A DNA stretch of 64,000 bases from Streptomyces sp. MMG1533. Lineage in GTDB: Bacteria; Actinomycetota; Actinomycetes; Streptomycetales; Streptomycetaceae. The notes beneath the pieces are model-generated. The model was given only the letters and a program-made list of their open reading frames with translations, did not search any database and had not been told where the DNA came from. The position numbers and the translations under genes were made by a program. Location of the stretch: NCBI RefSeq assembly GCF_001279775.1, contig NZ_LGDG01000063.1, forward strand, positions 74,302-138,301, in the 5' to 3' direction. Shown here piece by piece: positions 8,050-16,058 of the stretch; the stretch's first letter is position 1, and each line of letters opens with the position of its first letter.

Positions 8050-8832
8050 GTGCCCGCCAAGAACGTCACCGTCAACCGCTCCGCCCTCGGCCACCGCATC
8101 GGCTACGCCCTGCGCCACCCCGACCGGGTGCCCCGCCATCTGACCCGCGCCGCCCGGGACCTGTGGCTGCGCCACCGCCACACCGACCACGTCTCCTACT
8201 ACCGGGCCGTGATGCGCTCCGACACCCGGACCGACCCGGACGCGGCGGTCGGCAGCCGCAGTCGTGAACGATGGCTCGCGCTGGGGGCGATGCAGTTCGA
8301 CTACCTGCTCGGCCACGGCCTGCGCCCCGAGCACCGCATGCTGGAGATCGGCTGCGGCAACCTGCGGGGCGGCTGGAGGTTCATCCGGCATCTGGAGCCC
8401 GGGCACTACCACGGCATCGACATCTCGCCCGACATCCTCGTCGCCGCGCAGGACACCATCGTGGAGATGGGCCTGCAGCAGCGACTCCCCACGCTGACCC
8501 CGGTCCGCGACCTGACACTGCGGTTCCTGCCCGACGCGCACTTCGACGTGGTGCACGCACACAGCGTCTTCTCCCACTCGCCGCTGCCGGTCATCGACGA
8601 ATGCCTGGCCCATGTCGGCCGGATTCTCGCGCCGGGCGGCTGGTTCGACTTCACCTTCGACCGCACCGAGGGCGAGGAACACCATGTCCTTCGGGAGGAC
8701 TTCTACTACCGCACCGAGACCCTGGTGGAGCTGGCCGGGAAGCACGGTCTGCGGGCCCGTTTCATGGACGACTGGGAGGAGCTGCCGCACGGCCAGTCCA
8801 AGATCCGCGTCACCCGCGGGGACGTGAACTGA
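8050..8832 (+). CDS. Class I SAM-dependent methyltransferase
   Basis: 260 residues from GTG 8050, preceded by GGAAAGG. Motif I is LEIGCGNLRGGWRFI, with an acidic residue at the end of the next strand (YHGIDISPDIL). A post-motif segment (DVVHAHSVFSHSPLPVIDECLAHVGRILAPGGWFDFTF) is the usual methyltransferase strand 4-5 region. The N-terminal 75 residues are basic and helical (RIGYALRHPDRVPRHLTRAARDLWLRHR), which could bind a membrane or a large substrate. The family includes many small-molecule and lipid methyltransferases. The substrate is unknown. It is divergent from the kinase operon and overlaps the next convergent gene by 23 bp. Confidence 0.9.
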   Translation: MPAKNVTVNRSALGHRIGYALRHPDRVPRHLTRAARDLWLRHRHTDHVSYYRAVMRSDTRTDPDAAVGSRSRERWLALGAMQFDYLLGHGLRPEHRMLEIGCGNLRGGWRFIRHLEPGHYHGIDISPDILVAAQDTIVEMGLQQRLPTLTPVRDLTLRFLPDAHFDVVHAHSVFSHSPLPVIDECLAHVGRILAPGGWFDFTFDRTEGEEHHVLREDFYYRTETLVELAGKHGLRARFMDDWEELPHGQSKIRVTRGDVN

Positions 8833-9418
8833 TCAGGTCCTCCTCTGCGTTCAGGTGTTCGCGGCCCGACGTTCGCCACAGCGCCGTCGAGAGCCACACC
8901 AGGATCACGCCGACCAGGAGGTGCAGCGCGCCGGTCAGCAGGGAGTCGGGCAGCGAGGTCAGGAACGCGAACAGCGGCAGGACGGTGGCGTATCCCCACG
9001 CCGGAACCCTCGGCAGGATCCGGGCGCGGACCGTCGCCGCCCCGAACAGGGCGCAGCCCACGGCGAAGACGGCCGCTGAGCCGATGAACACGGGGATCGT
9101 GGGGCCGGTCAGGGTCTCGTCGACGACGTCGTCGTCGAAGTGGAAGAGCACCAGGTTCGAGGCGAACGCGGCCCCGCCGAACAGGCCGAGCCCGACGAGG
9201 TTCACGGCGTGGGCGATCTCCCCGAGGCGCCCGGTGGCCCGGCCCTGCCGCAGGTGCAGGGCGGTGAGCAGTGGCAGGGCGAACGCGGGGGAGAGGGCCA
9301 GCGGCACGCTGGTCGCGGACGTCTCCCCGGTGAACGCCTCGACCAGGGCGGGCAGGGTGATCAGGAGGCCGGACAGCAGCCCGCACAGGGCGCCGGCACG
9401 AAGCGTGGACGAGGACAT
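8810..9418 (-). CDS. Membrane protein with five to six spans
   Basis: 202 residues. Hydrophobic segments cover most of the protein (ALCGLLSGLLITLPALVEAF, LSPAFALPLLTALHL, HAVNLVGLGLFGGAAFA, IPVFIGSAAVFAVGCALF, LLTGALHLLVGVILVWLS). A charged loop, FHFDDDVVDETLTG, sits mid-protein. No family recognised. The start has AGGAACCC before the ATG. It is convergent with the methyltransferase and divergent from the second kinase gene, so it is probably transcribed alone. Confidence 0.78.
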   Translation of the reverse strand: MSSSTLRAGALCGLLSGLLITLPALVEAFTGETSATSVPLALSPAFALPLLTALHLRQGRATGRLGEIAHAVNLVGLGLFGGAAFASNLVLFHFDDDVVDETLTGPTIPVFIGSAAVFAVGCALFGAATVRARILPRVPAWGYATVLPLFAFLTSLPDSLLTGALHLLVGVILVWLSTALWRTSGREHLNAEEDLISSRPRG

Positions 9419-9618
9419 GGGTTCCTCCCAAAGTGGGTCGGGCCGTCACCGTAGGGAGTGCTCGGCGGGCGCCGGGAGGTGAAGGACGTCGGCCTCGGCG
9501 GCCGTAGGTCACCGCCCTGGTGGCCGTTCGGCATGTGCCGTTCGTCCCGAACCGGCCGGGGGCGCTCCCCTGCCGGCGGGTTCGGCCTACGCTGACGACA
9601 GCGGGGGAGGGGGTGCGC

Positions 9619-10761
9619 ATGGCGGCGTATGTGCCGGTCCGGTGGGTGGCACCGCTGCTGTACGGGGCGGTACTCGCCGGCAGCCTGTACTTCGCGGTGG
9701 CCGGTCTGGGTGACGGACCCGGGCCGGCGGTCTGGCGGACCTCGGGTTTCGTCGCAGCGATCGGAGTGCTGTTCGCCCTGGAAGCGGTGGCACACCGCCG
9801 GCCCGCGGCCCGGATGGCGCTGCTCCTGGCACGGTGCGGGCTGATCGGCGCCGTGGTGGTCCTGGACGCCTCCGGACTGTCCCAAGTGCTTTTCGTGCTG
9901 CTGCCGTTCACCGCCTACTTCGCCTTCGGGCGCACCACCGCGCTGGTGCTGGGTGCGCTGTGCCTGGCCGGGCTGCTCGTCGTCTACCTGCTCACCGCCC
10001 CCGGCTGGTACCGGGACCTGGAGCGCGTGTCCGACCTGTTGATGCTCTGCGTCGGCCTGGTGCTGGCGGTCTCGATGGCTGCGGTGGCCGTCGGCGAACA
10101 GCGCGCCCGGCGCGAACTGGAGGCATACGCGGCGCGGGTCGCCGAGTTGTCCGCAGCCACCGAGCGCAACCGGCTGGCCCGGGACATCCACGACAGTCTC
10201 GGGCACCATCTCACCGCGATGTCCGTGCAGTTGGAGATGGCCTCGGACTTCCGGGCCCTCGACCCCGACGCGGCCCAGCGGGCCCTTGCCGAGGCGAGGC
10301 AGTCGGTGCGGCTCGCACTGGGCGACGTACGACAGTCGGTCCGCGCGCTGCGGGGCGAGGCGGCACGGCCCGTGCTCGCGGACGCGCTGGCCGGCCTCGC
10401 ACAGGCCGCCGGAACACGGCCGCAGGTCCTCGTCGAGGTCAGCGGTGACGAGGCCGGCTACGGCACGGCCGAACTGACCGCCCTGTACCGGGCAGCGCAG
10501 GAGGGTGTGACCAATGCGCGCCGGCACGCGGCGGCCTCGCGGGTGACGGTGGCGGTCCGGCTGGCCGACGATGCGGCCTGCTTGGAGGTGACCGACGACG
10601 GGAGGGGCTTCGCACCGGACGCGGCCGCCACCGGGGTCGGGCTGCTCGGAATGAGAGAGCGGGTACAACTGGTGGCGGGGAGCGTGGACATCGACAGCAG
10701 TCCCGGCGCCGGCACCCGGCTGACGGTGACCGTGCCACGCGGGAAGACGGGGGAGACCTGA
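9619..10761 (+). CDS. Sensor histidine kinase, HisKA_3 class
   Basis: 380 residues from ATG 9619; a GTG two codons earlier (9613) is the alternative. The ATG sits about eight bases after a GGGGAGGGG ribosome site, and an earlier in-frame ATG at 9520 would add an Arg-rich leader before the first span. There are about five membrane spans in residues 10-158, then the dimerisation helix with His191 (LARDIHDSLGHHLTA). The ATPase domain has EGVTNARRHAAAS (N box), DDGRGFA and GLLGMRERVQL. It pairs with the regulator that starts two bases after its stop. The stimulus is unknown. Confidence 0.94.
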   Translation: MAAYVPVRWVAPLLYGAVLAGSLYFAVAGLGDGPGPAVWRTSGFVAAIGVLFALEAVAHRRPAARMALLLARCGLIGAVVVLDASGLSQVLFVLLPFTAYFAFGRTTALVLGALCLAGLLVVYLLTAPGWYRDLERVSDLLMLCVGLVLAVSMAAVAVGEQRARRELEAYAARVAELSAATERNRLARDIHDSLGHHLTAMSVQLEMASDFRALDPDAAQRALAEARQSVRLALGDVRQSVRALRGEAARPVLADALAGLAQAAGTRPQVLVEVSGDEAGYGTAELTALYRAAQEGVTNARRHAAASRVTVAVRLADDAACLEVTDDGRGFAPDAAATGVGLLGMRERVQLVAGSVDIDSSPGAGTRLTVTVPRGKTGET

Positions 10762-10762
10762 C

Positions 10763-11425
10763 GTGGACCAGGGGCCCGAACCGGTGCCGCCCGTGCGGGT
10801 GCTGGTCGTGGACGACCAGCGACTCATCCGGGACGGCATCGCGTCCCTGCTCTCCATCCGGCCGGGCATCACGGTCGTGGGCACGGCCGAGGACGGCCGG
10901 GAAGCCGTGGCGAGGACGCTCGAACTGGACCCGGACGTCGTGCTCATGGACGTACGCATGCCACACATGGACGGAGTCGAGGCGGTCGCCGTTCTGCGGG
11001 AGCGGGCGCCGCGGTGCCGGGTGGTGATGCTGACGACGTTCGACGACGAGGAGTACGTCGTCCAGGCGTTGCGGGCCGGTGCGCACGGCTACCTGCTCAA
11101 GGACCTGCCGGCCGAGGAACTGGCGCACGCGGTCCGCCTGGCGCATGCGGGCGTCACCCAGCTCGACTCGTCCGTCGCCCGCCACCTCACCGCTTCCCTG
11201 CCGCGCTCCGGCCCCGCGGCGGCGCCTCCCGCCGTCGCGCTGAGCCCGCGTGAGACGGACATCCTGCGGCTCCTGGCGCGCGGGCACACCAACCGGGAGA
11301 TCGCCGCACGCCTGTATCTCAGCGAGGGCACGGTCAAGAACCACGTCTCCCGGATCCTCCAGCGCCTCGCTCTGCGCGACCGCACCCAGGCGGCGCTCCG
11401 CGCCCGGGACCTCGGGCTGCTGTGA
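10763..11425 (+). CDS. NarL/FixJ-family response regulator
   Basis: 220 residues from GTG 10763, one base after the kinase stop. The receiver domain has acidic DD pair at 17-18, phospho-acceptor Asp63 (VVLMDVRMPHMDG), Thr (VVMLTTFDDEEYV) and Lys (GYLLKDLPAEE). The C-terminal LuxR domain reads LSPRETDILRLLARGHTNRE, then YLSEGTVKNHVSRILQRLAL. This is the standard partner of the preceding kinase. A strong hairpin follows the stop codon, so the two-gene operon ends here. Confidence 0.95.
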   Translation: MDQGPEPVPPVRVLVVDDQRLIRDGIASLLSIRPGITVVGTAEDGREAVARTLELDPDVVLMDVRMPHMDGVEAVAVLRERAPRCRVVMLTTFDDEEYVVQALRAGAHGYLLKDLPAEELAHAVRLAHAGVTQLDSSVARHLTASLPRSGPAAAPPAVALSPRETDILRLLARGHTNREIAARLYLSEGTVKNHVSRILQRLALRDRTQAALRARDLGLL

Positions 11426-11428
11426 ACC

Positions 11429-11464
11429 GACGGGCCCGTCGCACCGCTCGATGACGGGCCCGTC
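11429..11464 (+). terminator. Hairpin terminator after the two-component operon
   Basis: GACGGGCCCGTC at 11429-11440 and again at 11453-11464 form a 12-bp perfect stem with a 12-base loop. Each arm is itself a palindrome. There is no U-tract, which is usual in Streptomyces. The convergent membrane-protein gene ends at 11483, so the hairpin may stop transcription both ways. Confidence 0.75.
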
Positions 11465-11482
11465 CGCTTGCGTCGATGTGAC

Positions 11483-12409
11483 TCAGTGCCTGGACTGCGC
11501 CTGCCCCTCGCCCAGTACGGCCGCGCTGGTGCGGTTGGTGCTCGCGTCCTCGATGCAGCCCCGCAGCCGCATCACGTCGTGCTCGGGCAGCGCCGGCCGG
11601 ATCACGCCCGTGTAGACGCCGTCCTTCATCCGGCTCAGCGTGGTGTTGTCGTTCTGTGCGGCGGTGGAGCGGCGGCAGGTCTCCCAGAGGTCCTGCGCGG
11701 CGAGTTGCAGGGCCGTGTCGCCACCGTCGGCCTTGACCTCGACGCGGAAGACCATGGTCGTGCTCTCCGCGTCGGGCGTGTCCTGGGCCCGGGTCTGGGT
11801 CGCGTCGGCCAGTGCCGTCCACAGGACGGGCACCAGGATCAGGCCGGCCACGGCCGCCCCCACGCCGAGCAGGGTGCGGCGGGTGCGGGCGGGCGGCACG
11901 GCCTGGCTGCTCTCCAGCGGTGTCCTGCCGGCGCGCGGTCCGAGCGGCGGGGCGGTCAGGGCCGCCAGGCGTCCGGCCAGCCGGCGTTCGGCGCCCGGCC
12001 GGGCGGTGGCGCCCGCCAGCTTCTGGATGACCATCGCGATACCGGAGAGCGCCGCGCCGGCCGCCATCAGGACGGGCACGAACACGAACGTGTGCTGGGT
12101 GCCGTCCAGTTCCTGCATCTGCGTCGAGTTCATCCAGCGGAACCGGTTCGGATGCGGCGCGCGGCTCTGCTGCAGCCGCTGCCGCACCTCCTCCACCCGG
12201 GCGTCGGACTGTTCCATCCGCTGCTCCAGCCGGGAGAACCGGGTCAGCAGCACGACGGTGGCGAGGAACACCTCGACCACGAGCAGCAGGACTCCGGACA
12301 TCATCGCCCGCTGCCATTCCCAGCGGGTCAGGTACAGCACCATGTAGTAGCCGGCGTAGACGGCGGACAGTCCGCCGAAGACGTAACCGACGATTCTCAG
12401 GCTCTTCAT
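11483..12409 (-). CDS. Membrane protein coupled to the PEP-synthase-like gene
   Basis: 308 residues from ATG 12409, which overlaps the upstream stop by four bases (ATGA). There are two N-terminal spans (VGYVFGGLSAVYAGYYMVLYL, MSGVLLLVVEVFLATVVLL), then a coiled-coil stretch (SRLEQRMEQSDARVEEVRQRLQQ), a third span (FVFVPVLMAAGAALSGIAMVI), and a fourth (LLGVGAAVAGLILVPVLWTAL). The C-terminal 100 residues are probably extracytoplasmic and have two Cys (WETCRRST, RLRGCIED). No family recognised. Translational coupling says it works with the upstream nucleotide-binding protein, perhaps anchoring it or carrying its product. Confidence 0.8.
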   Translation of the reverse strand: MKSLRIVGYVFGGLSAVYAGYYMVLYLTRWEWQRAMMSGVLLLVVEVFLATVVLLTRFSRLEQRMEQSDARVEEVRQRLQQSRAPHPNRFRWMNSTQMQELDGTQHTFVFVPVLMAAGAALSGIAMVIQKLAGATARPGAERRLAGRLAALTAPPLGPRAGRTPLESSQAVPPARTRRTLLGVGAAVAGLILVPVLWTALADATQTRAQDTPDAESTTMVFRVEVKADGGDTALQLAAQDLWETCRRSTAAQNDNTTLSRMKDGVYTGVIRPALPEHDVMRLRGCIEDASTNRTSAAVLGEGQAQSRH

Positions 12410-14511
12410 GCCGCCGGCTCCTCTCCGTGTGTGGTGGGCAGGATGCTCTCGTCGGGGTGCTCCGCCGTCACGGCGCCGGTGCCGCCGTCGACGGTGAGGG
12501 GGGTGCCGCTCGGGAAGCGGTCCACCGCGTTCGGGACGCCGACCGCGGTCGGTACATGGAACTCTCGGGCGAGCACGGCGAGATGGGACAGCGCGCTGCC
12601 GGTCTCGGCCACCAGTCCGGCCAGTCCGGGCAGCACCGGGGCCAGCGCCGGGTCGAGGGAGCGGACCACCAGGACCGCGTGCTCGGGACGTTCGCCGCGG
12701 CCGTCCCAGGCCGTGCCGGCGCCGAACCCGCCGCCGGCGCCCTGGCCGTCGTCCGAGTTCCGTCGGCCCGGCGGGAGTTCGGCCACGGGCACGCCGTCGG
12801 CCAGCCGGAACGCGGCGGGCAGCGGACCCGCGTCCGGGGACCTCGGCTCCCGCCGGACCAGATCGGCCGGCAGCCCTCCGTCCTCCGTCACCTTCACCAG
12901 TTCCTCCCAGCGCAGCAGTGCCAGCCGGGACAGTCCCGGGGCGCACTCGCCGGCATCGAGCCTCCCGGCCAGCTCGCGCACCATCTGGGCCTGCATCTCC
13001 TGCACCCAGCGGATCCGCAGCCGCAGCCCCTCCCGCACCGGCAGGGCGCCCACGCCGCGCGGCAACGCCGTCCAGCCCGTGTGCCCCGGCAACGGAGCGC
13101 GGTCGCCCAGGGTCGGAGGCAGCAGGGCCATCAAAACCGGGTGACGGGCGAGCAGCGCCTCCTCGGTGAGCCCCCGGGAACGGCCCTCGGCCAGTGCGGC
13201 CAGCGCCTCACCGGCCCCCGTGGCCCCGGACCCCGCGCCGAGCAGCGCGCCGGCCAGGGACTCCTGGGCGTGCAGGGAGGACAGCACCTCGCGGCCCCAC
13301 GAGACGGCGTCCAGCAGCTGGCCGCCGAGCAGCTGCCCGGGCTCGGGGATGTCGGCGAGGGCACGGTCGACGTCCGCCATCAGGTCGGCCGCAAGGAGCG
13401 GCAGCGCGGACCGCAGCCTGCCGATCCGCCAGGCCGCCCCCGCTCGCCGGGCCCCCGGCGCCGGGTTGATGAAGTCCAGCACGGGGTGCGTGGACGGTAC
13501 GGCACCCAGGAGCCGCAGATCCGCGGCGACCCGTCCGTCCACCGTGGAGACCACCGGCAGCCTGCGCAGCGTGCGGCGCGGGGCAGCCCCGGCGATGTCC
13601 AGGGCCAGGGTGAGACCGTGCGACATCGGCGTCACCCACAGATCCTCCTCCAGGGGCTGGAGCACCCCGGGCAGGGTCTCGGCGACCGGGCCGGGGCCCA
13701 GCAGGCGGGCTCCGCGCGCGGGCCGGGCGGCCATCGCGGTGATGGGCCGCGCCTGGAACAGCCACAGCTTTCCGCCGGAGTCGAAGCCGAACTCCATGTC
13801 CTGGGGCCCGCCGAAGACCCGCTCGGTCTTCTTGGCCAGCGCCACCAGCCGGGTGATCCGCCGGTGCGTCAGCAGCCGTTGCCCCGCGGGCTCGGCGGGC
13901 TCGGTCCGCACCAGTCGGGCGAAACGTGTCAGCTGGTAGCGCACCCCTTGCGTGCTGCCGTCGACGAGCTGGTCCGGACCGCCGCTGACCGCGCTGACCA
14001 GGAGCCGGTCGGTACGTCCCGCCACCGGGTCGGCGGTGAACATCACGCCCCCGATGGCCGCGCGCAGCATCGGTTGCACCAGCACCGCCATCCCGTCGTC
14101 GGGCGGCGCGTCCGCGGGCGGATGCAGGAGCTGCACGCGTCGGGCGGAGTCCAGCACGGTCTGCACCGCCGTGGTGAACTCCTCCCACCCGCGCACGTCC
14201 AGCACGGAGTCGAAACGCCCCGCCATGGAGGAGTCCTCGGTGTCCTCGTGGGCGGACGAGGACCGCACGACGAGCGCCCGCTCGGCATCCCGTGCCCCGG
14301 CGAGTTCCCGCCAGGCGGTGCGCACCGCGTCCTCCCCGGCGGGCGCGCCGGGTGCCCGGTCGGCCGGCACCAGCACGAACCCCGGCAGCACCGGCAGGCC
14401 CGCCACGGCCGAGCGGGCCAGATTGGCGGCCTTCGCACCCGTGACGGCGGGGTCCTTCGCCCGCTCGGTGTCCAGCGGCACGACGGCGAGGTTTGCCACC
14501 AGAAAACCCAT
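12406..14511 (-). CDS. PEP/pyruvate-binding domain protein with phosphohistidine domain
   Basis: 701 residues with the phosphoenolpyruvate synthase/rifampicin phosphotransferase layout. The N-terminal ATP-binding domain (1 to about 275) includes GAKAANLARS, LVVRSSSAHEDTEDSSMAGRF, AIGGVMFTADPVAGR and DMEFGFD..GKLWLFQARPI. The C-terminal swivelling domain (about 610-690) has the catalytic His in ETGSALSHLAVLAREFHVPT. Such enzymes move a beta-phosphate from ATP to this His and then to pyruvate or an antibiotic. The middle 330 residues match neither class that I can tell, and the protein is shorter than PEP synthase (about 790) or Rph (about 865). No RAE-like element lies upstream. Start chosen from AAAGGAG before ATG 14511. 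Confidence 0.85.
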   Translation of the reverse strand: MGFLVANLAVVPLDTERAKDPAVTGAKAANLARSAVAGLPVLPGFVLVPADRAPGAPAGEDAVRTAWRELAGARDAERALVVRSSSAHEDTEDSSMAGRFDSVLDVRGWEEFTTAVQTVLDSARRVQLLHPPADAPPDDGMAVLVQPMLRAAIGGVMFTADPVAGRTDRLLVSAVSGGPDQLVDGSTQGVRYQLTRFARLVRTEPAEPAGQRLLTHRRITRLVALAKKTERVFGGPQDMEFGFDSGGKLWLFQARPITAMAARPARGARLLGPGPVAETLPGVLQPLEEDLWVTPMSHGLTLALDIAGAAPRRTLRRLPVVSTVDGRVAADLRLLGAVPSTHPVLDFINPAPGARRAGAAWRIGRLRSALPLLAADLMADVDRALADIPEPGQLLGGQLLDAVSWGREVLSSLHAQESLAGALLGAGSGATGAGEALAALAEGRSRGLTEEALLARHPVLMALLPPTLGDRAPLPGHTGWTALPRGVGALPVREGLRLRIRWVQEMQAQMVRELAGRLDAGECAPGLSRLALLRWEELVKVTEDGGLPADLVRREPRSPDAGPLPAAFRLADGVPVAELPPGRRNSDDGQGAGGGFGAGTAWDGRGERPEHAVLVVRSLDPALAPVLPGLAGLVAETGSALSHLAVLAREFHVPTAVGVPNAVDRFPSGTPLTVDGGTGAVTAEHPDESILPTTHGEEPAA

Positions 14512-14599
14512 GATCTACTCCTTTTGTGCGGACGTGGACAGGTGTGGCGACAGAGGTGTGGAAGCAAGGACGGCGACGACCGGCACCGCGAGCGGCGGG

Positions 14600-14698
14600 T
14601 CAGGCCGCGCGCTGGCCCCATCCGCGCCGGGCCGCGGTGAAGGCGGCCGGGCCGGCCGCGACGGCGACGATGAAGCAGCAGGTCACGAGGGCACTCAC
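14600..14698 (-). CDS. Small hydrophobic peptide (32 aa)
   Basis: GTG 14698 opens a 32-residue frame, VSALVTCCFIVAVAAGPAAF then TAARRGWGQRAA, with a GGAG seven bases upstream. It has one likely membrane span with two adjacent Cys and a short basic tail. It lies between the mapped promoter palindromes and the PEP-synthase-like gene on the same strand, so it would be the first gene of that operon. It is too short for composition tests. Support is the ribosome site, position and the membrane-peptide pattern only. Confidence 0.5.
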   Translation of the reverse strand: MSALVTCCFIVAVAAGPAAFTAARRGWGQRAA

Positions 14699-14760
14699 GG
14701 TCGAACTCCGCTCTGCGTCCGATCGGGGGTGCCGTTCGGCCCGGTTCCCCCACGGGTGTC

Positions 14761-14807
14761 TTTGCTTGAGTTAGGCAATCATATTGGAGTTACTTGAGTC
14801 AAGCAAA
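14761..14807 (-). promoter_or_regulatory. Promoter with paired CTTGAGT-type operators for the PEP-synthase-like operon
   Basis: On the minus strand TTGCTT (14806-14801), a 17-bp spacer and TATGAT (14783-14778) form a good vegetative promoter. The palindrome CTTGAGTCAAG at 14793-14803 overlaps the -35 and spacer. A related CTTGAGTTAG lies past the -10, at 14765-14774. The whole is bracketed by a 9-bp inverted repeat, TTTGCTTGA at 14761-14769 and TCAAGCAAA at 14799-14807. The site type resembles MarR-family operators. The regulator gene is not adjacent. Confidence 0.65.
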
Positions 14808-14868
14808 CAAGTTGGGTGCGTTTCTTCGATATCACCTCACGGGGGCTTGTTCGGGCATTCGGCCGGGA

Positions 14869-14898
14869 TCTAGGGTCGACCTAGAGAAGCAAGCGCTT
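14869..14898 (+). promoter_or_regulatory. Inverted repeats upstream of the sugar operon, including a LacI-type core
   Basis: TCTAGG-N5-CCTAGA (14869-14885) is followed by AAGCGCTT (14891-14898). AAGCGCTT is the core of many actinobacterial LacI-family operators. It lies 45 bp before the first gene of the operon. No LacI gene is adjacent, so the regulator would act from elsewhere. Confidence 0.5.
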
Positions 14899-14942
14899 TC
14901 TGCACGTCAGCGTCCCGACGTCGGACGCCCGAGGAGGACCGC

Positions 14943-16058
14943 ATGTCCCCACGCCCAGCTCGCCGCCGCGTCGCCGTGGTCGGCACTGGCGCCATCGTCA
15001 GCGGCAGTCATCTGCCCGCTGTCAGAGCCCACTCCGACCGCGTGGAGCTGGTCGCCGCGGTCGACGTGGACCCGGGCAGACTCGACGCCTTCCGGGAGCT
15101 GGCGGGGGAGGGCGTCGCCGGGTACACGTCGATGGACGCGATGCTGGACGCGGCACGCCCGGACCTGGTGCTCATCGGCACGCCGCCGTCCCTGCACCGG
15201 GAGCAGACGGTGTCGGCGCTGAAGGCGGGCGCCTGGGTGCTGTGCGAGAAGCCGCTGACCCTCTCGCTCGCCGAGTACGACAAGATCGCGGCGGCCGAGG
15301 AGGCGTCGGGAGCGTACGCGGCCGTGGTCTTCCAGCACCGCTACGGTTCCGGCGCGGTGCACGCCCGTGAACTGATCGCCAGCGGTGAGCTGGGTGCTCC
15401 GAGGGTCGCGCACTGCCAGACCACCTGGCACCGTGACGCCGCCTACTACGCCGTGCCGTGGCGCGGGAAGTGGGTCACCGAGGGCGGCGGGCCGACGATG
15501 GGGCACGGCATCCACCAGTACGACCTGCTGCTGCACCTGCTCGGCCCGTGGACGGAGATCCGGGCCATGGCGGCGCGGCTGGTCCACGACACCGAGAGCG
15601 AGGACGTGTCCACGGCCCTGGTCAGGTTCGAGAACGGCGCCCTCGCCACCGTCGTCAACAGCGTGCTCTCCCCGGACGAGGTCAGCCGCATCCGCATCGA
15701 CTGCGCGGACGCGACGGTCGAGCTCACCCACCTGTACGGGCACCGCAACGAGGACTGGGTCTACACCCCCGCCCCGCACGTCCCCTCCGAGCGTGCCGCC
15801 GCCTGGAACACCCCCACCGCGGACGTGCCCAGCTCCCACACCGCCCAGCTCGGCACCCTCCTCGACGCCCACGACAACGGTGTCAGGCCCCCGAACAGCG
15901 GCACCGAAGCCCGCGCGACCCTCGAATTCGCCGCAGCGCTCTACAAGGCCGCGTTCACCGGCAGCCCCGTGCACGCGGGCGAGATCGGCGCCGGCGACCC
16001 GTTCTACCCGGCCATGCACGGCGACCACCCCCACTGGGCCCCCAAGGAGCGCGCATGA
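14943..16058 (+). CDS. Gfo/Idh/MocA family oxidoreductase
   Basis: 371 residues. The N-terminal Rossmann fold has VAVVGTGAIVSGSHLPAV (nucleotide loop), an acidic end of strand 2 (AAVDVDPGRL), and the family's conserved EKP motif (VLCEKPLTLS). The C-terminal alpha/beta sheet domain carries GGGPTMGHGIHQYDLLLHLLG, where the H..D segment is the usual catalytic region. The enzyme should oxidise or epimerise a sugar, inositol or sugar acid with NAD(P). It is the first gene of a seven-gene operon: its stop overlaps the next start by four bases, and downstream lie a sugar ABC importer and a cupin. A GAGGA ribosome site precedes the ATG. Confidence 0.92.
   Translation: MSPRPARRRVAVVGTGAIVSGSHLPAVRAHSDRVELVAAVDVDPGRLDAFRELAGEGVAGYTSMDAMLDAARPDLVLIGTPPSLHREQTVSALKAGAWVLCEKPLTLSLAEYDKIAAAEEASGAYAAVVFQHRYGSGAVHARELIASGELGAPRVAHCQTTWHRDAAYYAVPWRGKWVTEGGGPTMGHGIHQYDLLLHLLGPWTEIRAMAARLVHDTESEDVSTALVRFENGALATVVNSVLSPDEVSRIRIDCADATVELTHLYGHRNEDWVYTPAPHVPSERAAAWNTPTADVPSSHTAQLGTLLDAHDNGVRPPNSGTEARATLEFAAALYKAAFTGSPVHAGEIGAGDPFYPAMHGDHPHWAPKERA

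Noticed and set aside
9520..9618. N-terminal extension of the second histidine kinase
   Set aside because: The extra 33 residues are Arg/Pro-rich with no ribosome site. The ATG at 9619 has a strong one and begins just before the first span.
12406..14511. Calling this gene rifampicin phosphotransferase (rph)
   Set aside because: It has the right domain order, but it is about 160 residues shorter than Rph, its middle domain does not match what I know of Rph, and no RAE lies upstream, unlike the glycosyltransferase at 39 kb.
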